In this document: one piece after another, positions 18,871 to 26,521 of the stretch | Layout of the letters: the number at the start of each line of letters is the position of its first letter | How positions within the stretch are numbered: position 1 is the first letter of the stretch | Assembly (NCBI GenBank): GCA_050699955.1 | Contig: JBOHGD010000013.1 | Coordinates: 42,496-106,495, forward strand | Source: GCA-003244245 sp050699955 | GTDB lineage: Bacteria > Actinomycetota > Actinomycetes > Mycobacteriales > Pseudonocardiaceae | Length of the DNA stretch: 64,000 nt | Direction of reading: 5' to 3' | Program-made: the position numbers and the translations under genes | The notes under the pieces: model-generated | The model's database searches: none | What the model was told of the DNA's origin: nothing | The model's input: only the letters and a program-made list of their open reading frames with translations

Positions 18871-20202
18871 TCACATGCCACGGAAGAGATTGATACCGGC
18901 CAGATGCGTCTCGCGCAGCTGGGAGTCGCGCACGCCCAGCCCCTCTTCGGGGGCCAGGCAGAGCACGCCGACCTTGCCCTGGTGGGCATTGCGGTGTACG
19001 TCGAGCGCGGCCTGTCCGGTCTGCTCCAGGGGATAGACGCGGGACAGCGTCGGGTGCACCTTCCCCTTGGTGATGAGCCGGTTGGCCTCCCACGCTTCGC
19101 GGTAGTTGGCGAAGTGTGAGCCCACGATCCGCTTGAGGTTCATCCACAGGTACCGGTTGTCATAGGAGTGGATGAAGCCGGAGGTGGAGGCGCAGGTGAC
19201 GATCGTGCCGCCCTTCTTGGCGACGTAGACGCTGGCTCCGAAGGTCTCCCGGCCGGGGTGTTCGAACACGATGTCCGGGTCATCCCCGCCGGTGAGCTCC
19301 CGGATCGCCGCCCCGAAGCGCTTCCACTCCTTGGGATCCTGGGTGTGCTCGTCACGCCAGAACCGGAAGCCCTCCTCGGCGCGGTCGATGACCAGTTCGG
19401 CGCCCATCCGACGGCAGAGCTCCGCCTTGCGCGGGCTGGAGACCACGCAGACCGGTGTCGCACCACCATTGAGCGCGAACTGGGTCGCGTAGGAACCCAG
19501 CCCGCCGGACGCGCCCCAGATCAGCACCGTGTCGCCCTGTTTCAGGTCCGCGCCGTTGCGGGAGACCAGCTGCCGGTAGGCGGTGGAGTTGACCAGCCCG
19601 GGGCTGGCGGCCTCCTCCCAGGTGAGGTGGGCCGGCTTGGGCATCAGCTGGTTGGACTTGACCAGCGCGATCTCGGCCAGGCCGCCGAAGTTCGTCTCGA
19701 ACCCCCAGATGCGCTGCTCGGGGTCGAGCATCGTGTCGTTGTGCCCGTCGGGATGTTCCAGCTCCACGGACAGGCAGTGGGCCACCACCTCGTCGCCCGG
19801 GTGCCAGGCGTGCACCCCCACCCCGGTGCGCAGGACCACGCCGGCCAGGTCCGAGCCGACGATGTGGTAGGGCAGGTCGTGGCGGGCGGCTTGCGGTGAC
19901 GTGCGGCCGTAACGCCGGAGGAAGCCGAAGGTGGACATCGGCTCGAAGATCGATGTCCACACGGTGTTGTAGTTGATGGCACTGGCCAGCACCGCGACCA
20001 GCGCTTCGCCCGGACCCAGCTCGGGCACCGGTACGTCGTCCAGGTGCAGCGCCCGGCGGGGGTCCTTGTCCTGGCTGGGCATCCCGGCGAACATCTCGGC
20101 CTCGTCGGCGTGCACCGTGACCGCCCGGAAGCTCGCGGGTAACGGCAGCGAGCCGACAGCGGCGAGGTCATCGGCGAGGATGGCATCGAGGATCTTCTGC
20201 AC
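18871..20202 (-). CDS. ccr: crotonyl-CoA carboxylase/reductase
   Basis: NADPH-dependent reductive carboxylation of crotonyl-CoA to ethylmalonyl-CoA, the key step of the ethylmalonyl-CoA pathway. 443 residues, MDR fold with NADPH motif IWGASGGLGSYATQFA. The residues reported to bind CO2 in the Kitasatospora enzyme (Asn, Phe-Glu, His) are all here: N79 in SAINYNTVW, F168-E169 in WGFETNFGG and H363 in GSHFANYREA. This separates it from plain acyl-CoA reductases. Upstream of the coiled-coil gene in a probable operon; meaA for the next step lies 7 kb away. Confidence 0.95.
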   Translation of the reverse strand: MQKILDAILADDLAAVGSLPLPASFRAVTVHADEAEMFAGMPSQDKDPRRALHLDDVPVPELGPGEALVAVLASAINYNTVWTSIFEPMSTFGFLRRYGRTSPQAARHDLPYHIVGSDLAGVVLRTGVGVHAWHPGDEVVAHCLSVELEHPDGHNDTMLDPEQRIWGFETNFGGLAEIALVKSNQLMPKPAHLTWEEAASPGLVNSTAYRQLVSRNGADLKQGDTVLIWGASGGLGSYATQFALNGGATPVCVVSSPRKAELCRRMGAELVIDRAEEGFRFWRDEHTQDPKEWKRFGAAIRELTGGDDPDIVFEHPGRETFGASVYVAKKGGTIVTCASTSGFIHSYDNRYLWMNLKRIVGSHFANYREAWEANRLITKGKVHPTLSRVYPLEQTGQAALDVHRNAHQGKVGVLCLAPEEGLGVRDSQLRETHLAGINLFRGM

Positions 20203-20381
20203 GGTCGTCCCTTCCTTCGCCCGCTGGGGATGCTGCGGGCCGACTCAGGTTACCGGCGGGTAATGATCCCCCGCAGCCCCGATGTGAGTGAGCGCACGGT
20301 CGTGCTCGTCAGCTCTTGACCGGGCGGCCAACCAAGCGCACCATCGACGTATTGGGGTTGGTTTCGTGGAGGTGGTCGCAG

Positions 20382-20741
20382 ATGGCGAAGCAGTGGATGC
20401 GCTGGCAGGACTGGGGCGCGGTCGTCCTGGGCATTATCGCGGGAATCTCCGTGCTGTGGTTGACAACGTCGCACGCCGCGATGTGGAGCCTGGTGGTGTT
20501 CGGTGTGCTCCTGCTCGTCAGCGGTGTGTGGTCGCTGGCCATGCCGGGCTCGGTCTCCAGCGAGTACGTGCACATCGGGCTGGGCGTACTGCTGTTCATC
20601 AGTCCGTGGGTACTGGGCTACATCGACTTCAACGGGGCGTCGTGGACGTCCTGGGTGATCGGTGTGCTGGCGGTGGCGGTCGGCGCGAGTGCGATCCCGG
20701 TGGCCACCACCACGCACCGTGGTGTGGCGGGTCAGCACTGA
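20382..20741 (+). CDS. SPW-repeat membrane protein
   Basis: 119-residue protein with four predicted membrane helices in two repeats. Each repeat follows the pattern W..W....LG; the second has the diagnostic LLFISPWVLGY that names the SPW family. Function unknown. The start is ATG 20382, which begins just before the first Trp-rich segment (MAKQWMRWQDWG) and has ggaggtgg about nine bases upstream. The 3' end overlaps the TetR frame. Confidence 0.82.
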   Translation: MAKQWMRWQDWGAVVLGIIAGISVLWLTTSHAAMWSLVVFGVLLLVSGVWSLAMPGSVSSEYVHIGLGVLLFISPWVLGYIDFNGASWTSWVIGVLAVAVGASAIPVATTTHRGVAGQH

Positions 20742-21415
20742 GCGGCGGCGCCGGAGGCAAGCGTCCGGCCACAGCGGGGGAGGAGCGAGCACTGGGCTCC
20801 TCCCCCGCTGCCGGGCGGCGGGGAACGACGCCGAGCCCCGAAGACGCCTCTGCTCGGGAGCGGATTCTCACCGCCGCGCAGGACCTGTTCGCCGAGGGGG
20901 GGTTCGACGCCACCCCGACCTCGCACATTGCGGCGCGGGCCGGAGTCCCGAAAGGGCTGGTGCACTACTACTTCCGCCACAAGCTGGACCTGCTGGTGGC
21001 CCTTGTCGAGCGATTGCCCCGGGAGCACATCGACCGCAACCACATCGTGGTGACCGGGGATGTCGCAGGCAGCCTGCGCCGCCTGGTGGACGCTCTGGAC
21101 GCCTGGCTGGACGCCTCGTCACTGCTGTCGCACCTGCTCTGGCGGGAAGCGGACACCCACGACGCGGTGCGTGACGCGCTCGCCGCCCGCTTCCACTGGA
21201 TGGTCGGCGAGATCCGCGCGGTGATGCGGGCAGCACTACCCGAGTCGGGCTGCGGGACCGACGTCCACAGCGCCGCGGAGCTGCTGGCGCTCGCGGTCAG
21301 CTACCGGCACTCGACGGCCCGGCACGTCGGGGACGGGCCGCTGCCGGTGGGGATGCACCGCGAGCTCGACTTCCTCGCCGAAGCCCTGGTGCTCGGTGCG
21401 GGCACAACCGGCTGA
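20642..21415 (+). CDS. TetR/AcrR-family transcriptional regulator
   Basis: DNA-binding repressor family. Helix-turn-helix region SARERILTAAQDLFAEGGFDATPTSHIAARAGVPKGLVHYYF is clear (shown here by its ends RERILTAAQDLF and KGLVHYYF), followed by an all-helical ligand domain. The start is unresolved: the only conventional in-frame start near it is GTG 20642, inside the SPW gene, which would give an odd 75-residue Gly/Arg-rich lead; CTG 20737 near the SPW stop is an alternative. The stop TGA is followed directly, in the same frame, by the TTG of the antitoxin gene. Confidence 0.75.
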   Translation: MDVLGDRCAGGGGRRECDPGGHHHAPWCGGSALSGGAGGKRPATAGEERALGSSPAAGRRGTTPSPEDASARERILTAAQDLFAEGGFDATPTSHIAARAGVPKGLVHYYFRHKLDLLVALVERLPREHIDRNHIVVTGDVAGSLRRLVDALDAWLDASSLLSHLLWREADTHDAVRDALAARFHWMVGEIRAVMRAALPESGCGTDVHSAAELLALAVSYRHSTARHVGDGPLPVGMHRELDFLAEALVLGAGTTG

Positions 21416-21670
21416 TTGAATCGGACCAACATCTACCTCACCGATGAGCAGCGGAGTGCCCTTGCCGCGCGTGCCGCTGCCGAGGGAACGTCGACAGCCG
21501 AACTGGTCCGTCGGCTCATCGACCACGCGCTGCTCGGGGCGAACGAGGATCTTGCCGACGACCTCGGCGCGATTGACGTGTCCTTCGGAGCCCTGCGCGA
21601 GGTAGAGATCGACGTAGACCGCGCCGACGGTCAGCGCGGGGTGCACCTCGACCGGATCAGCCGGCTGTGA
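21416..21670 (+). CDS. vapB: VapB-type ribbon-helix-helix antitoxin
   Basis: 84-residue antitoxin: an N-terminal ribbon-helix-helix (NRTNIYLTDEQRSALAARAA then TSTAELVRRLID) for DNA binding, then an acidic C-terminal segment expected to block the toxin. The frame is bounded on its left by the TetR stop in the same frame, so TTG 21416 is the only start that keeps the beta-strand. It overlaps vapC by four bases (GTGA). Pair typical of type II toxin-antitoxin systems. Confidence 0.82.
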   Translation: MNRTNIYLTDEQRSALAARAAAEGTSTAELVRRLIDHALLGANEDLADDLGAIDVSFGALREVEIDVDRADGQRGVHLDRISRL

Positions 21671-22050
21671 TCCTCGTCGACACCGACGTGCTCATCGCGA
21701 ACCTGCGCGGGATCGATGCCGCACGGGACTGGCTGCGGGACGCCCGCGCCCGGACCGGGCGGCTCGCGGTGAGCGTCGTCACGAACGCCGAGATTATCGG
21801 CGGCATGCGCTCTCCTGCGCGGCGAGAGGTCACCCGGCTGCTCAACTCGCTCCGGCCGTTGCCGGTGACCGACATGATCGCGCACCGGGCGGGAGAACCT
21901 CGTCGCCAATACCGCCAGTCCCATGCTGCGATCGGACTCGTCGACTACGTGATCGCGGCCACCGCTCAGGTGCATGGCCTCGAACTCGCCACGCTCAACA
22001 CCAAGCACTTTCCGATGTTCGACGACCTGAAATCAGTTTTTCAGCTCTGA
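21667..22050 (+). CDS. vapC: VapC-type PIN-domain ribonuclease toxin
   Basis: 127-residue PIN-domain protein, expected to cleave RNA (often tRNA) when free of antitoxin. The acidic active-site residues are in place: D5 (LVDTDVLI), E42 (TNAEIIGG) and D93 (GLVDYVIAATA), with the closing TLNTKHFPMF motif. GTG start overlapping vapB by four bases. Normal length, no damage seen, so the pair looks functional. Confidence 0.88.
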   Translation: MILVDTDVLIANLRGIDAARDWLRDARARTGRLAVSVVTNAEIIGGMRSPARREVTRLLNSLRPLPVTDMIAHRAGEPRRQYRQSHAAIGLVDYVIAATAQVHGLELATLNTKHFPMFDDLKSVFQL

Positions 22051-22080
22051 GCAGTGGCGTAGTTTGGCGCCATTCCAGCG

Positions 22081-22172
22081 GTTCAGATCAAGGACGTCCC
22101 GGACGATGTCGTCCGCGCCGCTGGAGGCAACCACTGCATTGGTGCGGTCAGCGCGGAGCTGCTGGTCGGACG
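22081..22172 (+). pseudogene. remnant of a second antitoxin N-terminus
   Basis: The bases read VQIKDVPDDVVRAAG, which is the typical first strand and helix of FitA/VapB-like antitoxins, then lose similarity. There is no start codon at the expected place and no following toxin. Probably debris of a second toxin-antitoxin pair. Confidence 0.4.
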
Positions 22173-22444
22173 GGGGCAATGGCCAGCTTCAGCCACCCCC
22201 GGTCGGTGCCCTACTGGACACTCGGTAGAGGTTTCCAGAGCGCTCAACGTGAACCCGCCAGCAGGACCGGCTCAATTCAAGTGAGCCAGGGAGGCGTGCG
22301 GCCGGAACTCGACGCTTCCCCCGTCGTCCGTCACTCGACGATGGTGAGCGCTTCCCGATTCTCACCCTGCACGCCGTGATGACGGCGGCCGTCGTGAACA
22401 AGCAGTTGCCCCAGGATCACGCAAGACCTTTCAGAGAAAACAAG

Positions 22445-22479
22445 TTGACTGGATTGCATCACCCGATTGCGTTTAGGGT
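22445..22479 (+). promoter_or_regulatory. candidate promoter of the XRE-DUF397 pair
   Basis: TTGACT (22445) resembles a -35 element. A possible -10 (tagggt, 22474) is spaced 23 bases away, which is too long for a standard sigma-70 site, so the pairing is weak. It lies in the only AT-rich patch of the gap, 20-55 bases upstream of the XRE start. Confidence 0.3.
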
Positions 22480-22498
22480 TCCGCGCCGGGAGGTCATC

Positions 22499-23362
22499 AT
22501 GAGTGCTCACGAGGCCACGGTGCGGAGTCGGGAACTCGGCGAGGGGCTACGCCGGGCGATGCAAGGGGCCAGGCTGACCGGCAAGCAGGCCGCGCGCCAG
22601 CTCGGCTGGTCACCGAGCTGGGTGTCGCGGCTGCTGTCCGGCCAGCGCAACGCAACCGTGATCCAGGTCGCGGAGTTCCTCGCGGTGTGCGGGGTCACCG
22701 GTGCCGAGCGCGACCGGCTGCTCGGGCTGTGCCAGGACCAGTACGTTCCCGGCTGGCTGCAGCAGCACGGCTCCCGGCTGCCCCAGCAGGTCATCACCCT
22801 GATCGACCACGAGGACAAGGCGGTCACGATCGGCGAGTTCCAGTCGGCGCTGGTGCCCGGACTGCTGCAGACCGGGGACTACACCCGCGCGCTGCTCACC
22901 GAGGCGGGCCGGGTGCCGGCCGCCGAGCTCGACGGCCGGGTGGCCGCCCGGCTGGCCCGCCAGAGCCTGTTCAGCCGGGACCGGCCGGTGACGTTCACCT
23001 TCTACCTGCACGAGTTCGTGCTGCGGTTGCCGGTCGGCAGAGCGGCGGTGATGGCCGATCAGCTGCACCACCTGCGGCAGATGGCCCGGCGCCGGCACGT
23101 CACGCTGCGGGTGGTGTCCGCCGCGCTCGGCGGGCATGCCGCGACGGGCGGGTCGTTCCAGCTCATGGAGTTCGCCGAGTTCAAGCCGGTCGCCTATCTG
23201 GAGAGCGAGACCTCGTGCCTGTTCCTGGAGCACCCGGCGGAGATCGCCGCCTACCAGAGCATCCTGGACGCGCTGGCCCGGACCGCGCTGAGCGAGGCAG
23301 AATCGGACCGGTTGATTGCCCAGCTGGCAACACAGCTCTACACGGATCGAGAGGTACCCTGA
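22499..23362 (+). CDS. XRE-family regulator with DUF5753 domain
   Basis: 287-residue DNA-binding protein. N-terminal helix-turn-helix about residues 17-70 (LTGKQAARQLGWSPSWVSRL), then a DUF5753 domain (about 100-270) with the usual YVPGWLQQ, LVPGLLQTGDYTRALL and YLESETSCLFLEHP. In Actinobacteria, especially Streptomyces, these proteins pair with a small DUF397 partner (the BldB/WhiJ-type module) and affect development or metabolite production. ATG 22499 has gggagg six bases upstream. The stop overlaps the DUF397 ATG by one base. Confidence 0.9.
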   Translation: MSAHEATVRSRELGEGLRRAMQGARLTGKQAARQLGWSPSWVSRLLSGQRNATVIQVAEFLAVCGVTGAERDRLLGLCQDQYVPGWLQQHGSRLPQQVITLIDHEDKAVTIGEFQSALVPGLLQTGDYTRALLTEAGRVPAAELDGRVAARLARQSLFSRDRPVTFTFYLHEFVLRLPVGRAAVMADQLHHLRQMARRRHVTLRVVSAALGGHAATGGSFQLMEFAEFKPVAYLESETSCLFLEHPAEIAAYQSILDALARTALSEAESDRLIAQLATQLYTDREVP

Positions 23363-23610
23363 TGATCGCGCCCGCGCCGGACGGCATCGTCTGGCATACC
23401 AGCAGCTACAGCAACGGCGGAGCCGCCTGCGTCGAGGTCGGCTGGCGCACCAGCAGCTACAGCTCCAACGGCGGCGCCTGCGTCGAGGTCGCACCCACGT
23501 CGGCGGACGTTCGGATCCGCGACTCCAAGGACCGCGACGGCCCCGTCCTGACCGTCCCCGCCCCCACCTGGCACGCCTTCCTCACCGCCCTCACCACCCT
23601 CACTCCCTGA
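23362..23610 (+). CDS. DUF397 protein with duplicated motif
   Basis: 82-residue partner of the preceding XRE protein. DUF397 proteins normally carry one W-x-TSSYS-x-NGGxCVEV motif; this one has it twice in a row, at about residues 11-26 (WHTSSYSNGGAACVEV) and 28-43 (WRTSSYSSNGGACVEV), then the usual VRIRDSKDRDGPVLTV and W.aFl end. The two copies are also similar at the DNA level, so this looks like an in-frame tandem duplication. Confidence 0.88.
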   Translation: MIAPAPDGIVWHTSSYSNGGAACVEVGWRTSSYSSNGGACVEVAPTSADVRIRDSKDRDGPVLTVPAPTWHAFLTALTTLTP

Positions 23611-23828
23611 CCTCCACTCCGGGTGCCGCCATCGTTACCGTCACGCGACGTGCGGCGGTGACGGCGGGGCAGAGTCGTCCGGCCCCCCCGACAGCTGGTG
23701 AGCTGGCGCCGGCAGACGCCCAGAGCGACGCCGCCCCGGTGCCACCCCGGCATCAGGCTCTGCGCCGCACCTAGGCTCGTCGCCCTGGCGGAACCGGGTT
23801 GTCGGCACCTACCCGCTATCGTGGCCAG

Positions 23829-24158
23829 GTGACCGCCACCTGGGCTTACGACGAGCAGCCGCGCAACGGGCACCCGCTGTTGCCGGGTGCCGCGCCGCAC
23901 CACATCCGGGCAGCGCTGCTGCCCGAGGACCGCGTCGCATTCGATGGTGCGTACGAAGTGGCCTTGGTCGAGGCACGCACCAGTCTGGACCTGACCGAGC
24001 TGTTCAAGACGCTGGAGCACTGGCGGCGGCTAGCGCTGTTGCAGAGCCGACCTGGAGAATACCGGCGGGTGGTGCACCGCGCGGCCGAATTGCTGACTGG
24101 GACGAGTGTGCCCCCGGACGAGCCGCTGGCGGTCACCAGGGCGCGGGCTGGCCTGTAG
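23829..24158 (+). CDS. DUF6247-like antitoxin partner
   Basis: 109-residue protein upstream of a RelE-like gene. Contains PHHIRAALLPEDRVAFDGAYEVAL and LTELFKTLEHWRRLALL, the pattern of DUF6247 proteins that precede RelE-like toxins in Actinobacteria. GTG 23829 chosen; GTG/ATG codons further upstream in frame would add ten residues. Its stop is followed at once by the toxin ATG, so expression is coupled. Assigned as antitoxin by position. Confidence 0.65.
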   Translation: MTATWAYDEQPRNGHPLLPGAAPHHIRAALLPEDRVAFDGAYEVALVEARTSLDLTELFKTLEHWRRLALLQSRPGEYRRVVHRAAELLTGTSVPPDEPLAVTRARAGL

Positions 24159-24413
24159 ATGTACCGCGTCGAGACCGACGAGGCGGCGCACCAGCAGATC
24201 GACGCGCTCCCCGCTCGTGCCCTGGCTGGCTACGCGGAGCTGCGAACCCTGCTGGAAGTCAGCCCGTGGAGCGGTGAATCAATCAACGACAAGAACCCGG
24301 ATGGTGAGGTGCGGACACTGACCTTCGGCCCGCATCACGAAGGCATGGTCACCTATCTTATTTTGGACGAACAACACAGGGTGGACGTGCTGAGCGTGCT
24401 CTGGATCGGCTGA
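24159..24413 (+). CDS. RelE/ParE-superfamily toxin
   Basis: 84-residue small basic-acidic mixed protein with the RelE fold pattern: VETDEAAHQQIDALP (helix 1), YAELRTLLEVSPW, then strands EVRTLTFGPHHEGMVTYLILDEQHRVDVLSVLWIG (seen by its parts VRTLTFG and VDVLSVLWIG). The toxin is expected to cut mRNA on ribosomes. Starts immediately after the antitoxin stop. Convergent with the DUF6119 remnant. Confidence 0.72.
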   Translation: MYRVETDEAAHQQIDALPARALAGYAELRTLLEVSPWSGESINDKNPDGEVRTLTFGPHHEGMVTYLILDEQHRVDVLSVLWIG

Positions 24414-24430
24414 GGCCGGCTGTAGAACTG

Positions 24431-24946
24431 CTACACCGTCTTCCCGTCCGGGGTCGCAGCCGCTCCCGTCAATCTCGTTCGAGAGATGGAGACGATCTCC
24501 AGGTGTGCACCCATTCCCTGTAGCGCGGTCGCCGCATGCAGGAGGGAGACCTTGGCGAAGGCAAACAGTGACCTTGAGGTCAGCGGTACCCCGTCCTTCA
24601 GCATCACGCCGTAGACGACCGTCGGCGTCCTGAAGGACCGGTCTACAGGGTGGTCGGCAGGAAGCTTCGCGAGGAACTTCTCCCGCACCTCCGTGTCGAA
24701 GCGAAGAGTCTCGATGGCGACACGGCCCTGCGCGAACAGGTGGTTCAGCGGGGCGGTCTTGTCGGCTTTCTTCACGCAGATGAACTGGCCGTCGGGTCCC
24801 AGCACATCGGTCATCTCGAGGCCGCCGCCACGGAACCGCCCGGTGTGCACAGTGTCCTGGTCGAGCAGCAGGTAGCCGGGTTGTGCGGCGACCTGCCTGT
24901 TGTACCAGCCCTCGTCGTGGCCGTGGCCCTTCGGCCACGGGGGCAT
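24431..24946 (-). pseudogene. C-terminal remnant of a DUF6119/TIGR04141 gene
   Basis: About 170 residues matching only the C-terminal third of the TIGR04141 (DUF6119) family: EGWYNRQVAAQ, LLLDQDTVHTGRF, EMTDVLGPDGQFICVKKAD, LNHLFAQGRVAIETL and a final LFAFAKVSLLHAATAL. Full-length members are about 500-600 residues and sporadically distributed, often near restriction genes. The N-terminal two thirds are missing; the sequence to the right is instead the tail of hsdR on the other strand. The ATG at 24946 could start a short product, but the gene is broken. Confidence 0.65.
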
Positions 24947-24955
24947 GGCGACGCT

Positions 24956-25531
24956 GCTGGGCTGTGCCAGTACGGCCGGGTCCTGCTGGTCCGGCTGCCC
25001 GGCCGACCGTCGGCGTCGGTCGACATCGGCGACGCCGACCTGAGCCACTTCCGGCTGGAGTTCACCGGGCGGCACAACGTGTCGCTCTCGGCCGTCGGTG
25101 ACCGCGACGTCCGCGGCCACGCGGCCGACGGCGGGGGCAGGCGGGAACCGGAGATGACACCGCTCTCGGATGTGATCGCCGAGCTCAACGACCGGTTCGG
25201 GCTGGGCCTGGGCACCGCCGACGAGATCCTGGTGTACCAGCAGGTCGTCGGCCTGGTCGAGGACACTTCGATGCAGCAGATCGCGCTGATGAACGACGAG
25301 GCCCGCTTCGGGCAGGTCGCCGACGACCGGCTCGACGACATCGTCGCGGAGAACGCCGAGCGCAACACCGACTTCATGAAGCTGTACTTCGACAACGACG
25401 AGTTCCAGAAGGCCATCAAGGAAGCGGCGCGCAAGCGCGCGTACCGGATCATCACCGAGCCGGCCCGGGACGAGGCGCTGGCACGCCTGCGCGCGGAGAT
25501 GGCGCGGGAGACCGGGGGTGTCACGCCGTGA
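24956..25531 (+). pseudogene. hsdR: C-terminal remnant of type I restriction subunit HsdR
   Basis: About 190 residues with the HsdR C-terminal helical domain: YGRVLLVRLPGR, IGDADLSHFRLEFTG, TPLSDVIAELNDRFGLGL and FDNDEFQKAIKEAARKRAY. The nuclease and translocase domains (about 800 residues) are absent. The frame stays open to the end and overlaps rhuM by four bases, so the original operon junction hsdR-rhuM is preserved. Left of 24950 the sequence switches to the DUF6119 remnant on the opposite strand. Confidence 0.7.
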
Positions 25532-26478
25532 GTGAGCCGGGTGGCGAGGTGATCGTCTACCGGAGCCCCGACGGACAGTCGCTCGTCCAGCTACGAGCCG
25601 TCGCTGGGACGGTCTGGCTCGCGCAGACCCAGATCGCCGAGCTCTACGACACATCCGTGTCGAACGTCGCGCACATCGTCCGACGCATTCTTGACGACGG
25701 CGAGGTGAGCCAGGCAACTATTGACTCCGAGTCAAGGGTTCAGGCGGAGGGCGCCCGCACCGTCCGGCGCGAGGTCAAGGTCTACAACCTCGACATGGTG
25801 CTCGCTGTCGGCTACCGCGTGACCACCCCGCGCGCGGTCCAGTTTCGGCAGTGGGCCACGACCGTGTTGCGCGAGTACCTCGTCAAGGGCTTCGTGCTCG
25901 ACGACCCCCGCCTCAAGGATCCGGCCGGTACCGACTACTTCGATGAACTTCTGCAGCGGATCCGGGACATCCGGGCATCCGAGAAGCGCTTCTATGAGGA
26001 CGCACGTTCTCCGAACATGGGACTGACCACCTGGACGGGCGACCGCATCCATAAGAGCGACGTCGTGATCGCAAAGAACTACCTGACGGAGCCCGAGATC
26101 GCCGGGCTCAACCGACTCACCACCATGTTCCTCGACTTCGCCGAGGACCGTGCCCAGCGTCGTCATGCGACCCTGATGACGGAGTGGGTCGCCCAGGCCG
26201 ACCGGTTTCTCGCGTTCAACGAGAGAAACCTGCTGGCAGGCTCGGGCAGCGTCTCCGCGTCCAGAATGAAGGCGGTCGCGGCCGAGTGTTACGCCGAGTT
26301 CGACGAGCGTCGTCAAGCAGTGGAGGCCGAACGCGCCGAGTCCGACGAGCTGGAGGACCTTCGGATCTTGACGGAGATCGAGAATCGACGTACTGATCCC
26401 GAGCGGGACGAGGATGGTCACCCACCCGGCACCTGGGCGGGCGATTGTGGACACTTCCTCTCTCCGTGTTTGTGGTGA
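25528..26478 (+). CDS. rhuM: RhuM-family protein with internal deletion
   Basis: 316 residues of the RhuM family, which is found in pathogenicity and defence islands and near type I restriction genes; its activity is not known. N-terminal half is normal (VWLAQTQIAELYDTSVSNVAHI, RAVQFRQWATTVLREYLVKGF, shown in parts). At about residue 157 the text passes from ASEKRFYE directly to SPNMGLTTW; in full-length relatives roughly 55-60 residues lie between these blocks. The frame is kept. The C-terminus has an extra 25-residue tail unlike the family. GTG start overlapping the hsdR remnant. Probably not functional. Confidence 0.75.
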   Translation: MSEPGGEVIVYRSPDGQSLVQLRAVAGTVWLAQTQIAELYDTSVSNVAHIVRRILDDGEVSQATIDSESRVQAEGARTVRREVKVYNLDMVLAVGYRVTTPRAVQFRQWATTVLREYLVKGFVLDDPRLKDPAGTDYFDELLQRIRDIRASEKRFYEDARSPNMGLTTWTGDRIHKSDVVIAKNYLTEPEIAGLNRLTTMFLDFAEDRAQRRHATLMTEWVAQADRFLAFNERNLLAGSGSVSASRMKAVAAECYAEFDERRQAVEAERAESDELEDLRILTEIENRRTDPERDEDGHPPGTWAGDCGHFLSPCLW

Positions 26479-26521
26479 CGGGATGGCCGGTGAGAATCGA
26501 CGAGCGGGTGAGGGCGCAGCG

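Larger units (their letters stand above)
22051..22498. other. 448-base intergenic region with antitoxin stub
   Basis: Between vapC and the XRE regulator. Contains the antitoxin remnant at 22081 and, at its right end, an AT-richer stretch (about 22425-22480) with a candidate promoter. No intact gene seen. Confidence 0.5.

Noticed and set aside
23829..24413. A larger defence system built from the XRE, DUF397, DUF6247 and RelE genes together.
   Set aside because: Each pair matches a known two-gene module, and a 218-base gap separates them.
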